A stretch of 33,036 nt of DNA. Origin: an uncultured Treponema sp. (GTDB lineage: Bacteria; Spirochaetota; Spirochaetia; Treponematales; Treponemataceae). Shown piece by piece: positions 1 through 9,639 of the stretch (its first letter is position 1; every line of letters begins with the position of its first letter). The notes below the pieces were generated by a model. The model worked only from the letters and a program-made list of their open reading frames with translations, ran no database searches and was not told where the DNA came from. Both the position numbers and the translations under genes were made by a program. The DNA lies in contig CAMNDY010000021.1 of NCBI GenBank assembly GCA_946535985.1, positions 1 to 33,036 of the forward strand, read 5' to 3'.

Positions 1-8
1 AAATACGC

Positions 9-14
9 TATAAT
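9..14 (+). promoter_or_regulatory. -10 box of the uvrA promoter
   Basis: A perfect TATAAT lies 9 bases before the uvrA ATG. The expected transcription start, 6-7 bases past the box, falls at about 20-22, leaving a leader of only 2-4 bases. There is no purine-rich SD between the box and the ATG. The -35 box, if present, is outside the window. Confidence 0.5.
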
Positions 15-23
15 AGTTTAATT

Positions 24-2858
24 ATGTCAGAAGAAAAAATTGTAATTCGGGGTGCGCGGGAGCATAACCTTAAGAATATAGATGTTACTTTACCAAGAAA
101 TAAGCTTGTTGTAATTTCAGGGCTCAGCGGGTCAGGAAAATCTTCTCTTGCTTTTGATACGCTTTTTGCAGAAGGGCAGCGCCGTTATATGGAAAGCCTT
201 TCCAGCTATGCCCGACAGTTTCTTGGCCGCATGGACAAGCCTGATGTTGACCTGATTGAAGGGCTTTCTCCAGCTATTTCTATTGAACAAAAATCTACTA
301 ATAAAAATCCGCGTTCGACTGTCGGTACAATCACAGAAATATACGACTACTACCGTCTCCTTTTTGCCAGAACCGGACATGCCCACTGTCCTAACTGTGG
401 CCGCGAGATTCGTGAACAGTCTGTTGACCAGATTATAGACACAATCATGGCCTGGCCTGAAGGTACTAAAATGCAGGTTCTTGCCCCTGTTATCCGCGGA
501 AAAAAGGGTGAGCATACAAAGATTATTGAAGACGCAATTAAGTCCGGTTTTGTCCGTGCCCGCATAGACGGAGTAATGGCAGAGCTGGAAGATTCCATAA
601 AGCTTGATAAACAGAAAAAGCACACGATTGAAATTGTTGTAGACCGAATCAAAAAATCTGATGAAGTTCGTTCGCGACTTGCAGACTCAATTGAAATTGC
701 CCTTAAAAATGCAAACGGAATTGTTGTTGTAACCCGCCAGGATCCGGACGACGACAAAACTACAGAAGTTTTCTTCAGCCAGAAAAATGCCTGTCCTGAC
801 TGCGGTATTTCCATCCCGGACCTGCAGCCACGACTTTTTTCTTTTAATAATCCTTTTGGTGCCTGTCCTGAATGTACCGGTCTTGGAGAAAAGATGGAAT
901 GGGATTATAAAAAAATCCTGCCTGACCGCAGCCTTAGCTTTAACCAGACAGCCTTCCCATTTTTTAATCCCACCAGCGAATGGAACCGCAGCATTTTTAC
1001 TGCTGTAGCCGATGCCGCAGGCTTTACCCTGGACACTCCGATTGACCAGCTGACCGACAAGCAGTTTGACTTTTTATGGAACGGCTCTGACACTAAAAAG
1101 CTCCATTGGATTTACCAGAAGCAGAGCGGAGAAGGTTATTCTGAATACAACCGTCCATGGCCCGGAGTTTTGCGCGAAATGAACCGCCGTTACCGCGAAG
1201 CCTGGGGCGAAAGCATGCGTGCCAACATAGAAGAAAAGTTTATGGCAATTCACGAATGCTCTGCCTGCCACGGAATGCGATTGCGTCCCGAAGCCCTTGG
1301 TGTAACTGTGGGCGGAAAAAATATCTACGAGCTTTGTAAGCTTTCTGTGGCAGAATCTATAGATTTTTTTGACCACCTTGACCTTACCGAAAGCGAAGCC
1401 CAGATTGCTACTCAGGTACTTAAAGAAATCCGTGCCCGCCTGCGATTTTTACGCGACGTTGGTCTTGAATACCTTACCATGGAACGTTCTGCCGAAAGTC
1501 TTAGTGGCGGCGAAGCCCAGCGAATCCGCCTTGCAACCCAGATTGGTTCTGCCCTCTGCGGTGTAATGTACATTCTGGATGAGCCGAGTATAGGTCTGCA
1601 CCAGCGGGATAACCAGCGCCTCATAGATACCTTGCTCAACTTACGTGACAACGGCAACACAGTAATTGTAGTAGAACACGACGAACAGACCCTGCGCACT
1701 GCAGATTATCTTATAGACTTAGGTCCCGGAGCCGGAATAAACGGCGGACGCATAGTTGCAGCAGGCACCCCGGACGAGGTTGCCAAAGTAAAAGAAAGCC
1801 TCACAGGCCAATACTTAGCCGGCACTTTACGCATGGATATCCCTACAAAACGCCGCCCGGGCAACGGAAAGTTTATCTCCATAAAGGGTGCCCGTGAGCA
1901 CAACCTCAAAGACGTCAACGTACAAATCCCTCTTGGAACCTTTACCTGCATTACCGGTGTAAGCGGCAGCGGAAAGTCTACTCTTATGAGCGACATTCTG
2001 TACCCGGCAGTAAGCAACCAGATTATGCGTACAAATTATCCTGTAGGGGAGTGCGACAGTGTAGAAGGCATAGACGGTGTAGACAAAGTAATAAACATTG
2101 ACCAGTCACCGATTGGCCGCAGCCCGCGAAGTAACCCTGCAACCTATGTCGGTGTATTTGACGCAATCCGTGACCTTTTTGCAAGCCTGCCGGAGTCCAA
2201 AGCCCGCGGTTACCAGAAGGGACGCTTTAGCTTTAATGTAAAAGGCGGCCGCTGCGAAAACTGTCAGGGAGCCGGCGAAATTGTAATTGAGATGAACTTT
2301 CTGCCGGATGTATACATTCAGTGTGAAGTCTGCGGAGGAAAACGCTTTAATCACGAAACTCTGGAAGTAGAATACAAGGGCAAGAGCATTAACGACGTAC
2401 TCAATATGTCCATTGACGAAGCCTGCGACTTTTTCCAGAGTATTCCTCATATATATAGAAAGATTGCAACCCTGCAGTCTGTAGGCCTTGGTTATATTCA
2501 GCTTGGACAGAATGCCCTTACCCTCAGTGGCGGCGAGGCCCAGCGTGTAAAACTTGCCAACGAGCTTGCCAGACCAGCCACCAGCAAAACCCTTTATATT
2601 CTTGATGAGCCTACAACAGGTCTCCACTTTGCAGATGTAAAGCAGCTTATGGGAGTAATCCAGCGTCTGGTAGACAACGGCAACACTGTTGTAATGATTG
2701 AACATAACCTTGACGTAATTAAGCAGGCAGATTATATAATAGACTTAGGACCCGAAGGCGGTAACAAGGGAGGCACTCTGGTAACAGCAGGCACCCCTGA
2801 AGAAGTTGCAAAATGTAAAGAAAGCCACACCGGGGAATTTTTACAGGATTTAATTTAG
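24..2858 (+). CDS. uvrA: UvrABC excinuclease subunit A
   Basis: This is the damage-recognition ATPase of nucleotide excision repair. It acts in the cytoplasm as a dimer that loads UvrB on damaged DNA. At 944 residues it is the usual length (E. coli about 940). Two ABC modules are visible: Walker A GLSGSGKS at 33-40 and GVSGSGKS near 645, with signatures [12 protein letters not shown] near 493 and [12 protein letters not shown] near 834, each followed by ILDEP Walker B. Zinc-binding cysteine pairs occur at C257/C260 with C281/C284, and again from CENCQGAG near 743 to CEVCGG near 767; a further CPNC pair is at 122-125. The ATG is supported by alignment of the [11 protein letters not shown] start with other UvrA proteins. 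It has no SD (see the -10 box). By hand count its 3' two-thirds is clearly more GC-rich than the neighbouring genes. Confidence 0.98.
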   Translation: MSEEKIVIRGAREHNLKNIDVTLPRNKLVVISGLSGSGKSSLAFDTLFAEGQRRYMESLSSYARQFLGRMDKPDVDLIEGLSPAISIEQKSTNKNPRSTVGTITEIYDYYRLLFARTGHAHCPNCGREIREQSVDQIIDTIMAWPEGTKMQVLAPVIRGKKGEHTKIIEDAIKSGFVRARIDGVMAELEDSIKLDKQKKHTIEIVVDRIKKSDEVRSRLADSIEIALKNANGIVVVTRQDPDDDKTTEVFFSQKNACPDCGISIPDLQPRLFSFNNPFGACPECTGLGEKMEWDYKKILPDRSLSFNQTAFPFFNPTSEWNRSIFTAVADAAGFTLDTPIDQLTDKQFDFLWNGSDTKKLHWIYQKQSGEGYSEYNRPWPGVLREMNRRYREAWGESMRANIEEKFMAIHECSACHGMRLRPEALGVTVGGKNIYELCKLSVAESIDFFDHLDLTESEAQIATQVLKEIRARLRFLRDVGLEYLTMERSAESLSGGEAQRIRLATQIGSALCGVMYILDEPSIGLHQRDNQRLIDTLLNLRDNGNTVIVVEHDEQTLRTADYLIDLGPGAGINGGRIVAAGTPDEVAKVKESLTGQYLAGTLRMDIPTKRRPGNGKFISIKGAREHNLKDVNVQIPLGTFTCITGVSGSGKSTLMSDILYPAVSNQIMRTNYPVGECDSVEGIDGVDKVINIDQSPIGRSPRSNPATYVGVFDAIRDLFASLPESKARGYQKGRFSFNVKGGRCENCQGAGEIVIEMNFLPDVYIQCEVCGGKRFNHETLEVEYKGKSINDVLNMSIDEACDFFQSIPHIYRKIATLQSVGLGYIQLGQNALTLSGGEAQRVKLANELARPATSKTLYILDEPTTGLHFADVKQLMGVIQRLVDNGNTVVMIEHNLDVIKQADYIIDLGPEGGNKGGTLVTAGTPEEVAKCKESHTGEFLQDLI

Positions 2859-2863
2859 GAGGA

Positions 2864-2917
2864 CGTCATTGCGAGCGGCAAAGCATTCGTCATTGCGAGC
2901 GAAGCGCGGCAATCCAC
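2864..2917 (+). repeat. CGTCATTGCGAGC interspersed repeat, two units
   Basis: The 13-base string CGTCATTGCGAGC occurs at 2864-2876 and again at 2888-2900, exactly 24 bases apart. The second unit continues as GAAGCGCGGCAATCCAC, so it carries ATTGC and GCAAT ends in inverted orientation. From memory, closely similar short repeats (CGTCATTGCGAGC... GCAATCC) are scattered in many unrelated bacterial genomes, often at gene ends. Here the repeat lies within the start of the LptD-like gene and is read in frame as about 16 residues. The family assignment is by memory, not by search. Confidence 0.75.
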
Positions 2918-5900
2918 GTTTAATAAAGGCATTTTTTCTCTCAATAATCATTCTGTCATGTATGACATTTCTGCATGCCCAATCAACCTCCGAAGAAACA
3001 ACAACAATTACAATTACAAACGCCCGCCAGACTACTTATGAAAAAAATAAAAAAGAAAAAGATGACCAGGAGTCTTCTGAAGATTCTCAGGATTCAATTG
3101 TTCTTGAAGGAAGCGTAGAAATATCTGTTGCAAAAGGCAGCACTGTTTCAGAAATCAAGGCAGATAAAGTTACATACGACCGCCAGTCCGAAATGCTTTA
3201 TGCCGAAGGAAATGTAGAAATTACAACAAAAAGTTCATCGGCCGGTGGCGAAACTACAACTGCAACTTCACTTCTTATGAATACTGCAACTCTCGAAGGT
3301 ATTTTTGATGACGGGCGGGTAGTGCAGACAAAGAGTGACGCGCTCAACTTGCCGTCAGGTTCTACCCTCATTGTATTTTCTGATATTTTTGGTAAAAGCG
3401 AAAACAATACAATTGCATTTAAAAAGTCAAGCCTGACCTTCTGCGATGCTCCGGATCCTCACTGGCATATTGATGCTTCAAGAACCTGGCTGCTCCCCGG
3501 CGGTGAGTTTGCTTTTCTTAATGCTCTCCTTTATGTAGGTCCTGTACCTGTTTTATATTTTCCGGCTTTTTACTATCCAAAGGATGAGCTTATTTATAAT
3601 CCAGTATTCGGTTCAAAACCCCGCGAAGGAAAATATGTCCAGACTACTGTTTACTTAAAAGGACGTAAGCCTTTAAGCAGTGCTTCTACAAGCTCTTCCT
3701 CAAGTTCTTCATCTGACTCTACAGAATCTGCAACAGAAGAGTCTCTTAAAGCGGTTTACAATTTTATGCGCCCGACAGAATTAAAGGAACAGGAAAGACA
3801 GGGCCTTATGATGCACAATCTTGATACTAATTATACCGGCGATACTTCAACATATATAAAGCTCATAGGCGACTGGTATTCAAATCTTGGTGGGGTTGTT
3901 GGACTTGATGGAAAACTTCGCCCTTCAAAAAATTATATTACAAACCTTGATTTCAATCTTCTTTTAGGTTTTAGTAATACAGTTTTCCAGAATGGCTCTA
4001 CATATTCTGCAATTTCAAGTAAAGGATATACATTCTACGATAAGTCAAACTTTATGGGAATTAAACTTCCTTTCCGTTATGGTGCAAACCTTGATTTTAC
4101 ACTTTCTAAACCCTTTAAACTTTCTCTTTCTCTTCCAATTTATTCAGATCCATATTTTTACGGAGATTTTAAAACCCGCGATGAATCAATGGACTGGATT
4201 TCTTATTTAATTGATGTTAGTAACGATGATAAAGACGATTCTTCTACTTCAAGTTCGTCAAGTCAGGTAAGCAATCTTGTGTGGAAGCTTAATTCTTCTT
4301 ATTCTCCAACTTTGCCTTCGGTTATAAAACCCTTCCTTAATTCTGTTTCATTTTCTTTGAATTCTTCTATATATATTAATACAATTCAAAAAACTTCTGA
4401 TGTATTAAAAGAAGATGAAAACTACAAAAAAGATAAAGACTGGGGATCTTATACACCGGAACGTTCCTTCTATTATCCAAGTCAAATTACCCCTGCAAAT
4501 GCGACAATTACACTAAGCGGAACCTTATTCCAATGGCCATTAAAGCAGGTTAGTGCCGATACAAAAAAAGTTACCTTTCCAAATACTCTTACAAAGCCTG
4601 ATGATTTAAAAACTCAATCTCAGCTTGATAAGGAAGAAGAGGAGAAAAAGAAAGCTGAGCTTGCAAAAGCCCAGGAAGAAGCTCAGGAAGAGGCAGGTGA
4701 AAATGAAGGAAAAAAATCGGAAGCTGTAGCAGCGGTAAATACAGAAGAAAATGCTCAGAAGCAGCCGGAACTTCCAAAACCTGTTTTACCGGAATTATCA
4801 GGTACTTCTGCAAGTGCAACTACAATTTCGGGATTAACCTATAAACTTGATTACAGCGTAAACTCAAATATCAATACTCAAATTGCCTACAGCTCAACAG
4901 ACAGCACTGGAAAAACCTATCTTAAAACTCCGGAAGATTTTGAATGGGATAAAATCCGTTCTTCAATGTACACAATAAAGACTCCGGTTTCTCTTACAAG
5001 CAATCTTGGTTACGGCGGAAGCTTTTTCACAATGAAAAATTCTCTTTCTTATGACCCAATCTGGCAGGACCATCCTAACACAGACGGTTATAAAGATACA
5101 GAAAAAAAGAGTCTTAAAAAAGCTGATTATTCTGCACAAACAAGAAATCTTACAAATACAAACTCTATAAGCATAATGCCTTTTGCATATATTCCGGCCT
5201 TCTCCGAAACAGGACTAACCTGGAGCAATACGATGAAGCTTTACAGGCGTAAGTATGTTGGAGATGGAGAAGAGGATAAATGGGAAACAGACTGGCTTGA
5301 TTTTGATGATGTAGAAAGCATTACAGTAAACTCTCTTAGTCTTACACTTGGTATGAAGGAGCTCGATTCTAAGTTTAAGCAGACCTTTACTTTTTCTTCA
5401 ACTTTAAAACCTCAGGTTGCAAAATATACAGGTGCCCTTAATCTTGTTTTTCCTTATGTAAACTTTAATTTAAATACAGGTATTTACGAAAAGAGTAAGG
5501 ATGATTCTACACTTCAATACAATCCTTTACAGCAATCAATGTCTGTAAATCTTTTTAATTCAACACTTAAGTTTTCTGAGTCCTTCAGTTATGTTTATAA
5601 TGATAATACAGAAAAAAAGGATAAGCATGCCGAAAGCTTGAAGCTTTCTCTTTCTTATAAGCAGCTTTCTGTTTCCTACAGCAGTTCATATACATATAAA
5701 TATGATTTGTGGACTACTCAAGCTAGTCCAGAAGGCAAAAAAGGATATGTACAGCGTACAGAAAAAGAATTTACACCTTATTCTGCTTCCTTATCATATT
5801 CGCTGCCATCTAAAACACATTATTCATGGCTAAACAGAATTACCTGGACTCCGGGTTTAAGTACAAGTATAAATTATGACTTTATAAAACCAACAAACAG

Positions 5901-6390
5901 CTATTTCCAGATTTCTCCATCTCTTACATATAATATAAATAATTTCTTTAAGCTTACTTTCTCTGCAACCTCAAGAAACTCTTCTGTATACTGGTATTTT
6001 CAGGATCAGGGAAAATTCTCGGATGAAGATTTCTACGGTTCAAATTTTGCTTCAAGAATGGCAATGGACTTGATACAATCCTTTGGTATTTATGGTATAA
6101 ACGGATGGGCATGGGAAAAAGAAGGCAGCTTCAACAATAACAGAAAGGCTTCCAGTTTTAAACTTAAATCCCTTAATCTTACACTTACTCATGAGCTTCA
6201 CGACTGGGATTTTAATATGACCTGTAAGTTTGAACCAAAGATTGTAAGACTAAAAAGCGGCCAGCAAAGATATGTATTTGACCCCTATTTTTCAATTGGT
6301 ATAGTATGGAATCCAATGCAGAGTATAAAGACAAACCTGACACACGAATATAAAGAAGCCGATGAGAAAGCTTTGTGGGTTTTGAATTAG
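2869..6390 (+). CDS. lptD: LptD/OstA-like outer-membrane beta-barrel protein
   Basis: Probable outer-membrane protein of the LptD (Imp/OstA) family, homologous in type to the treponemal LptD-like protein. The start is TTG at 2869: AGGAGG at 2857-2862 overlaps the uvrA stop and sits 6 bases upstream. The next ATG (2962) would remove the signal peptide. Residues 1-16 come from the interspersed repeat, followed by a charged stretch and hydrophobic core (about 20-36), with likely cleavage near HAQ. An OstA/LptA-like beta domain follows (about 80-200, with a KADKVTYDRQSEMLYAEGNV motif), then a long region rich in alternating aromatic and polar strands typical of a barrel. There is a Ser-rich linker near 270-290 and a very charged Glu/Lys/Ala insert near 587-640, both unusual inside a barrel. 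In LPS bacteria the family inserts LPS; treponemes such as T. pallidum are said to lack LPS, so the substrate is uncertain. Length is 1173 residues. Confidence 0.8.
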   Translation: MRAAKHSSLRAKRGNPRLIKAFFLSIIILSCMTFLHAQSTSEETTTITITNARQTTYEKNKKEKDDQESSEDSQDSIVLEGSVEISVAKGSTVSEIKADKVTYDRQSEMLYAEGNVEITTKSSSAGGETTTATSLLMNTATLEGIFDDGRVVQTKSDALNLPSGSTLIVFSDIFGKSENNTIAFKKSSLTFCDAPDPHWHIDASRTWLLPGGEFAFLNALLYVGPVPVLYFPAFYYPKDELIYNPVFGSKPREGKYVQTTVYLKGRKPLSSASTSSSSSSSSDSTESATEESLKAVYNFMRPTELKEQERQGLMMHNLDTNYTGDTSTYIKLIGDWYSNLGGVVGLDGKLRPSKNYITNLDFNLLLGFSNTVFQNGSTYSAISSKGYTFYDKSNFMGIKLPFRYGANLDFTLSKPFKLSLSLPIYSDPYFYGDFKTRDESMDWISYLIDVSNDDKDDSSTSSSSSQVSNLVWKLNSSYSPTLPSVIKPFLNSVSFSLNSSIYINTIQKTSDVLKEDENYKKDKDWGSYTPERSFYYPSQITPANATITLSGTLFQWPLKQVSADTKKVTFPNTLTKPDDLKTQSQLDKEEEEKKKAELAKAQEEAQEEAGENEGKKSEAVAAVNTEENAQKQPELPKPVLPELSGTSASATTISGLTYKLDYSVNSNINTQIAYSSTDSTGKTYLKTPEDFEWDKIRSSMYTIKTPVSLTSNLGYGGSFFTMKNSLSYDPIWQDHPNTDGYKDTEKKSLKKADYSAQTRNLTNTNSISIMPFAYIPAFSETGLTWSNTMKLYRRKYVGDGEEDKWETDWLDFDDVESITVNSLSLTLGMKELDSKFKQTFTFSSTLKPQVAKYTGALNLVFPYVNFNLNTGIYEKSKDDSTLQYNPLQQSMSVNLFNSTLKFSESFSYVYNDNTEKKDKHAESLKLSLSYKQLSVSYSSSYTYKYDLWTTQASPEGKKGYVQRTEKEFTPYSASLSYSLPSKTHYSWLNRITWTPGLSTSINYDFIKPTNSYFQISPSLTYNINNFFKLTFSATSRNSSVYWYFQDQGKFSDEDFYGSNFASRMAMDLIQSFGIYGINGWAWEKEGSFNNNRKASSFKLKSLNLTLTHELHDWDFNMTCKFEPKIVRLKSGQQRYVFDPYFSIGIVWNPMQSIKTNLTHEYKEADEKALWVLN

Positions 6391-6401
6391 AGTTTTTATA
6401 C

Positions 6402-6428
6402 TTGCACATAATCAACTTGCAATATAAA
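6402..6428 (+). promoter_or_regulatory. weak candidate promoter for phoH
   Basis: In the 58-base gap before phoH, TTGCAC (6402-6407) is followed after 15 bases by TATAAA (6423-6428). The spacer is shorter than ideal. A direct repeat ACTTGCA (6400-6406 and 6415-6421) overlaps it and could be an operator, but this is only suggestive. No terminator hairpin is visible after the LptD-like gene. Confidence 0.22.
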
Positions 6429-6448
6429 ATGTAATAATAGAGGATTTT

Positions 6449-7396
6449 TTGAGCGAATATACAATAGTTGTTCCGGATAACAATATAATATCCTGCGTTT
6501 GCGGAACAAATGACAGCAATTTAAGACTCATCGAAGAAAGTCTTGGGGTATCTGTTTTTACAAGGGGAAATGAACTTTCTATTGACTCTAGTGATAAAGA
6601 AATCTGCGAGAAATTTCAATTTATTATAGACCGCATTGTAGATGAAATTGATGACGGCGGTATGAACAGCGAAGATGTCGTTCTTTCTGTTCTAAATACT
6701 CAAAAAAAAGTAAATGCCGATGAAATTTCTATAACTGTGCCCGGTGCTGTAAAAAAAATCTATCCTAGAACACAAAATCAGGCAGAGTATATTAATCTTT
6801 TACAGACAAAAGACATGGTATTCTGCACGGGTTCTGCCGGAAGCGGAAAAACTTTTCTTGCAGTAGCAGAGGCTCTTCGTCTTGTCCTTTCTCATAAAAA
6901 GAACAAGCTCATTATAACCCGTCCTGTTGTAGAAGCGGGAGAGAATCTTGGTTTTCTTCCGGGAGATCTTGAGCAGAAAATAAATCCTTATCTCAGACCA
7001 ATCAGAGATGCAATGGAAACTGTTATTGGCCTAGAGACTGTACGCAAGCTTACCGAAGCAGGTATAATAGAAGTTGCTCCTCTTGCTTATATGAGAGGAC
7101 GCACTCTTAATAATGCAGTAATCATTCTTGATGAAGCACAGAATACAACAGTTTCGCAGATGAAAATGTTCCTTACCCGCATGGGTGAAAATGCAAAGGT
7201 TTTTGTTACCGGCGACCCGACCCAGACAGATCTTCCTAAAAAACACGTGAGCGGTCTGGTGCATTCAATCAGTATTTTGTATAAAATAGAAGATATAGGC
7301 TTTATGGAGCTTACAGCAGATGATGTTGTAAGGAATCGTCTTGTTAAAAAAATTGTAAGGGCTTATGAACATGAAAAACAAACCTCAGAAGAATAA
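6449..7396 (+). CDS. phoH: PhoH-like ATPase (YbeZ type)
   Basis: Cytoplasmic P-loop ATPase of the PhoH/YbeZ family. In many bacteria it is encoded beside YbeY and linked to RNA or ribosome metabolism, and the same linkage appears here two genes downstream. The Walker A GSAGSGKT is at 128-135 and Walker B VIILDEAQ at 224-231, followed by MFLTRMGENAKVFVTGD, a typical PhoH block. The roughly 100-residue N-terminus is the variable nucleic-acid-binding-like part of the family. The start is TTG at 6449, preceded by GAGG at 6440-6443; no better start restores more conserved sequence. The 315-residue length is normal. Its stop lies inside the start region of the next gene, implying cotranscription. 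Confidence 0.92.
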   Translation: MSEYTIVVPDNNIISCVCGTNDSNLRLIEESLGVSVFTRGNELSIDSSDKEICEKFQFIIDRIVDEIDDGGMNSEDVVLSVLNTQKKVNADEISITVPGAVKKIYPRTQNQAEYINLLQTKDMVFCTGSAGSGKTFLAVAEALRLVLSHKKNKLIITRPVVEAGENLGFLPGDLEQKINPYLRPIRDAMETVIGLETVRKLTEAGIIEVAPLAYMRGRTLNNAVIILDEAQNTTVSQMKMFLTRMGENAKVFVTGDPTQTDLPKKHVSGLVHSISILYKIEDIGFMELTADDVVRNRLVKKIVRAYEHEKQTSEE

Positions 7397-9170
7397 TAAG
7401 ACCAGCGAAAAAAAGAATCCTGTTGGAATTTTCTTTGCTTCTGCCGGTCAGTATATTAAAACTAAATATCCTTTTTTGCTTTTGCTCATAATAGGATATC
7501 TTGCAGTTTCTGCTCTTGTATTTGCAAAAATCACTACAAGCGAAACTGTAGCAAGCTTTTCTATAGAAGATTTTGAAGTAGGACAAATTTCGGACCGGAC
7601 AATTATTGCCGAAAAAAATATTCCTGCCGACGATGCAAATCCTGTAACAATTGTTGCCGGTGAAAAGATTATTAAAAAAGGTTTTGAAATTACAGAAGAG
7701 GCATATGCCAAACTGCAGAAAATGATTGCTTCTCCCTTGTATATTGATTACAGGGCTTTTGCAAACAAGCTTTTGTATCTGCTTGTTATTTCTATAATGT
7801 ATTACCTCTTGTTTTCTTTGTTACCCTTGGGCCGCAAAATCAAGCTTCAGGAACCCCTGCTGCAGGTAATATTCCTTTTAATTCTTTTCTTTGCCGCTTC
7901 TTTTGGTACTAAACTTCCTGTTTGTTCTACACCTTATGCACTTTGTATCATTATTCCTGCAAGTCTTTTTGCAATGATAATTACAATTTTGTATGGCCAG
8001 AATTCCGCAGCGCTTTTTTCTTTTGTAATGGCTTTTGCAGTACTAGGCTCCGGCAATTGGGATATTGTTCCCTTCCTCTTTACTCTTGCAACTTCTTTAA
8101 GCTCTGTTGCAATTGTGCGCAAAGTAGAACGAAGAATTGATCTTGTGTTTGCAGGTATTATTCTTGCTTTGACAGACCTTGTTTTCTTTGTACTTTTGAT
8201 TGTTGTATTTAATGAAACTTTTGCTGTTAATGTAAAGCTTATTCCTGGCATTTTGTGTAACGGCTTCTTGTCTGGCATTCTTACTCTTGGACTTTTGACA
8301 CCGCTTGAATATATGCTCAATACAGCTTCTGTTTTCCGTCTTATGGATTTGAGCGATACAAACGCCGCTCTTCTTAAAAAGATGTGTATTACAGCCAGCG
8401 GTACCTACCAGCATTCTATGATGGTTTCGCAGCTTGCTGAATTTGCCTGTCGCGAAATTGGAGCAAATCCTCTTATTGCCCGGGTTGGTGGTTACTACCA
8501 TGACATTGGTAAAATTGACCAGAGCGAATATTTTGTAGAAAATCAGCAGGGCGAAAGTGAGCGTAAAAACGATATTAATCCAAATCTTTATACTACAATT
8601 ATCAAGAGTCATGTAAAGAAGGGTATTGAAAAAGCCCGCCAGATGCACCTTCCTCAGGTTATAATCGATGTAATTGCAGAACATCACGGAAACAGTGTAA
8701 TTCAATATTTTTATAATGAGGCAAAAGAAAAAGATCCGACCCTTTCTCCTGAAGATTTTGCTTACCCTGGACGTCCTCCTGCAACAAAAGAAAGTGGTGT
8801 AGTAATGCTTGCCGATACAGTAGAGGCTGCCTGTCATACTTTAAAAAATCCTTCAATTCCGCGCCTTGAAACCTTTATTACAACTCTTATAAATGCAAAA
8901 ATCGAGGCTCATCAGCTTGATAACTGTGACCTTACTTATAGAGACCTTACTAAAATTAAAGAATCCTTTGTTCAGATTCTTGCAGGTTTTTATCACAGCC
9001 GTATTGAGTATCCTGACCAGCAGGACCCGGATGCCGAAAAGAAGCCTGAACAGTCAAAGCCTGTAGAAGCAGTAGCAAAAACTGCTGCTAAAGAAAGTGC
9101 AAAAGAAAATACAAAAGAAAGCACTAAAAGTGCAGAAAAGAAAAAGGCGGCAGAAAAGAATGGCAAATAG
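7371..9170 (+). CDS. pgpH: 7TM-HD phosphodiesterase, PgpH-like, with reduced sensor domain
   Basis: Membrane-bound HD-domain phosphodiesterase of the 7TMR-HD group, whose Listeria member PgpH hydrolyses c-di-AMP. ATG 7371 fits AAGGG (7357-7361, spacing 9) better than the in-frame ATG 7365 (spacing 3). Numbered from ATG 7365: a first membrane helix at about 36-55, an extracytoplasmic stretch of only about 78 residues, a run of helices at about 135-318, then the HD domain with H350, H379-D380 (HDIGK), H416, H440/H441 and D484. The family usually has a much longer extracytoplasmic domain (over 200 residues). Here its leading edge (EVGQISDRTIIAEKNI) runs almost directly into its trailing edge (VAGEKIIKKGFEIT). 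The C-terminal 45 residues are a Lys/Glu/Ala-rich tail that overlaps ybeY. The substrate c-di-AMP is inferred from the family. Confidence 0.88.
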   Translation: MKNKPQKNNKTSEKKNPVGIFFASAGQYIKTKYPFLLLLIIGYLAVSALVFAKITTSETVASFSIEDFEVGQISDRTIIAEKNIPADDANPVTIVAGEKIIKKGFEITEEAYAKLQKMIASPLYIDYRAFANKLLYLLVISIMYYLLFSLLPLGRKIKLQEPLLQVIFLLILFFAASFGTKLPVCSTPYALCIIIPASLFAMIITILYGQNSAALFSFVMAFAVLGSGNWDIVPFLFTLATSLSSVAIVRKVERRIDLVFAGIILALTDLVFFVLLIVVFNETFAVNVKLIPGILCNGFLSGILTLGLLTPLEYMLNTASVFRLMDLSDTNAALLKKMCITASGTYQHSMMVSQLAEFACREIGANPLIARVGGYYHDIGKIDQSEYFVENQQGESERKNDINPNLYTTIIKSHVKKGIEKARQMHLPQVIIDVIAEHHGNSVIQYFYNEAKEKDPTLSPEDFAYPGRPPATKESGVVMLADTVEAACHTLKNPSIPRLETFITTLINAKIEAHQLDNCDLTYRDLTKIKESFVQILAGFYHSRIEYPDQQDPDAEKKPEQSKPVEAVAKTAAKESAKENTKESTKSAEKKKAAEKNGK

Positions 9171-9639
9171 AATATATGTTTCGGTACAGGAGGGCTTAAA
9201 AGAACCCGAATGGCTCGATAAAGTAGAAGCCTTTATTGGTCTTGCAGCCCGGGAACTTGATTATGACCAGGAAGAAATTTCTGTACTCTTTTGTAATGAC
9301 CAATATATAAAAGAACTTAATTCTGCCTACCGTAACATAGATGCTCCTACAGATGTTTTATCTTTTGAAAACGATGAAGAATACGAAGATGAAGAAGGCA
9401 AATGGAAATGTGTAGGAGATATTGCAATTAGTCTTGAAACATTGCCTGTAAATGCCGAATATTTTAATGAAGATACTAATGCAGAACTAAAGCGTCTTCT
9501 TGTTCATGGACTCCTCCATTTAAATGGAATGGACCACGGAGAAGAGCATATAGAAAAGGGGGTTGCTCCAGAGTGCCAGATGCTCGTTCTGCAGGAAAAT
9601 ATACTTGAAAAATTAAAGGATGAAATTATTATAAAATGA
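9160..9639 (+). CDS. ybeY: endoribonuclease YbeY (16S rRNA maturation)
   Basis: Metal-dependent endoribonuclease needed for 16S rRNA 3'-end maturation and ribosome quality control. The 159-residue product has the diagnostic HGLLHLNGMDH motif, giving zinc ligands H116, H120 and H126, preceded by the family's PTDVLSF block near 63-69. ATG 9160 gives the normal family start and length. The reading frame is open further upstream, but that part is the shadow of the charged tail of the previous gene and is better excluded. The gene overlaps the PgpH-like stop by 11 bases, and its own stop overlaps the next ATG (ATGA), so translation is probably coupled. An Asp/Glu-rich loop (about 71-80) is inserted before the GDIAIS strand. 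Confidence 0.95.
   Translation: MANRIYVSVQEGLKEPEWLDKVEAFIGLAARELDYDQEEISVLFCNDQYIKELNSAYRNIDAPTDVLSFENDEEYEDEEGKWKCVGDIAISLETLPVNAEYFNEDTNAELKRLLVHGLLHLNGMDHGEEHIEKGVAPECQMLVLQENILEKLKDEIIIK

Noticed and set aside
2106..2705. Long open frame on the - strand inside uvrA (also 132-623 and 350-814)
   Set aside because: Antisense to a strongly conserved gene, low-quality composition and no family resemblance; a shadow of codon bias.
2864..2917. Possible CRISPR-like direct repeats
   Set aside because: Only two units 24 bases apart with no spacer series and no cas genes.
8097..8837. Open frame of 246 codons on the - strand inside the PgpH-like gene
   Set aside because: Opposes a conserved HD domain, is rich in Asn/Lys/Cys as expected of antisense reading, and has no SD or family motif.
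9097..9159. Upstream extension of ybeY in the same frame
   Set aside because: It only re-reads the Lys-rich tail of the previous gene; the family start is at 9160.
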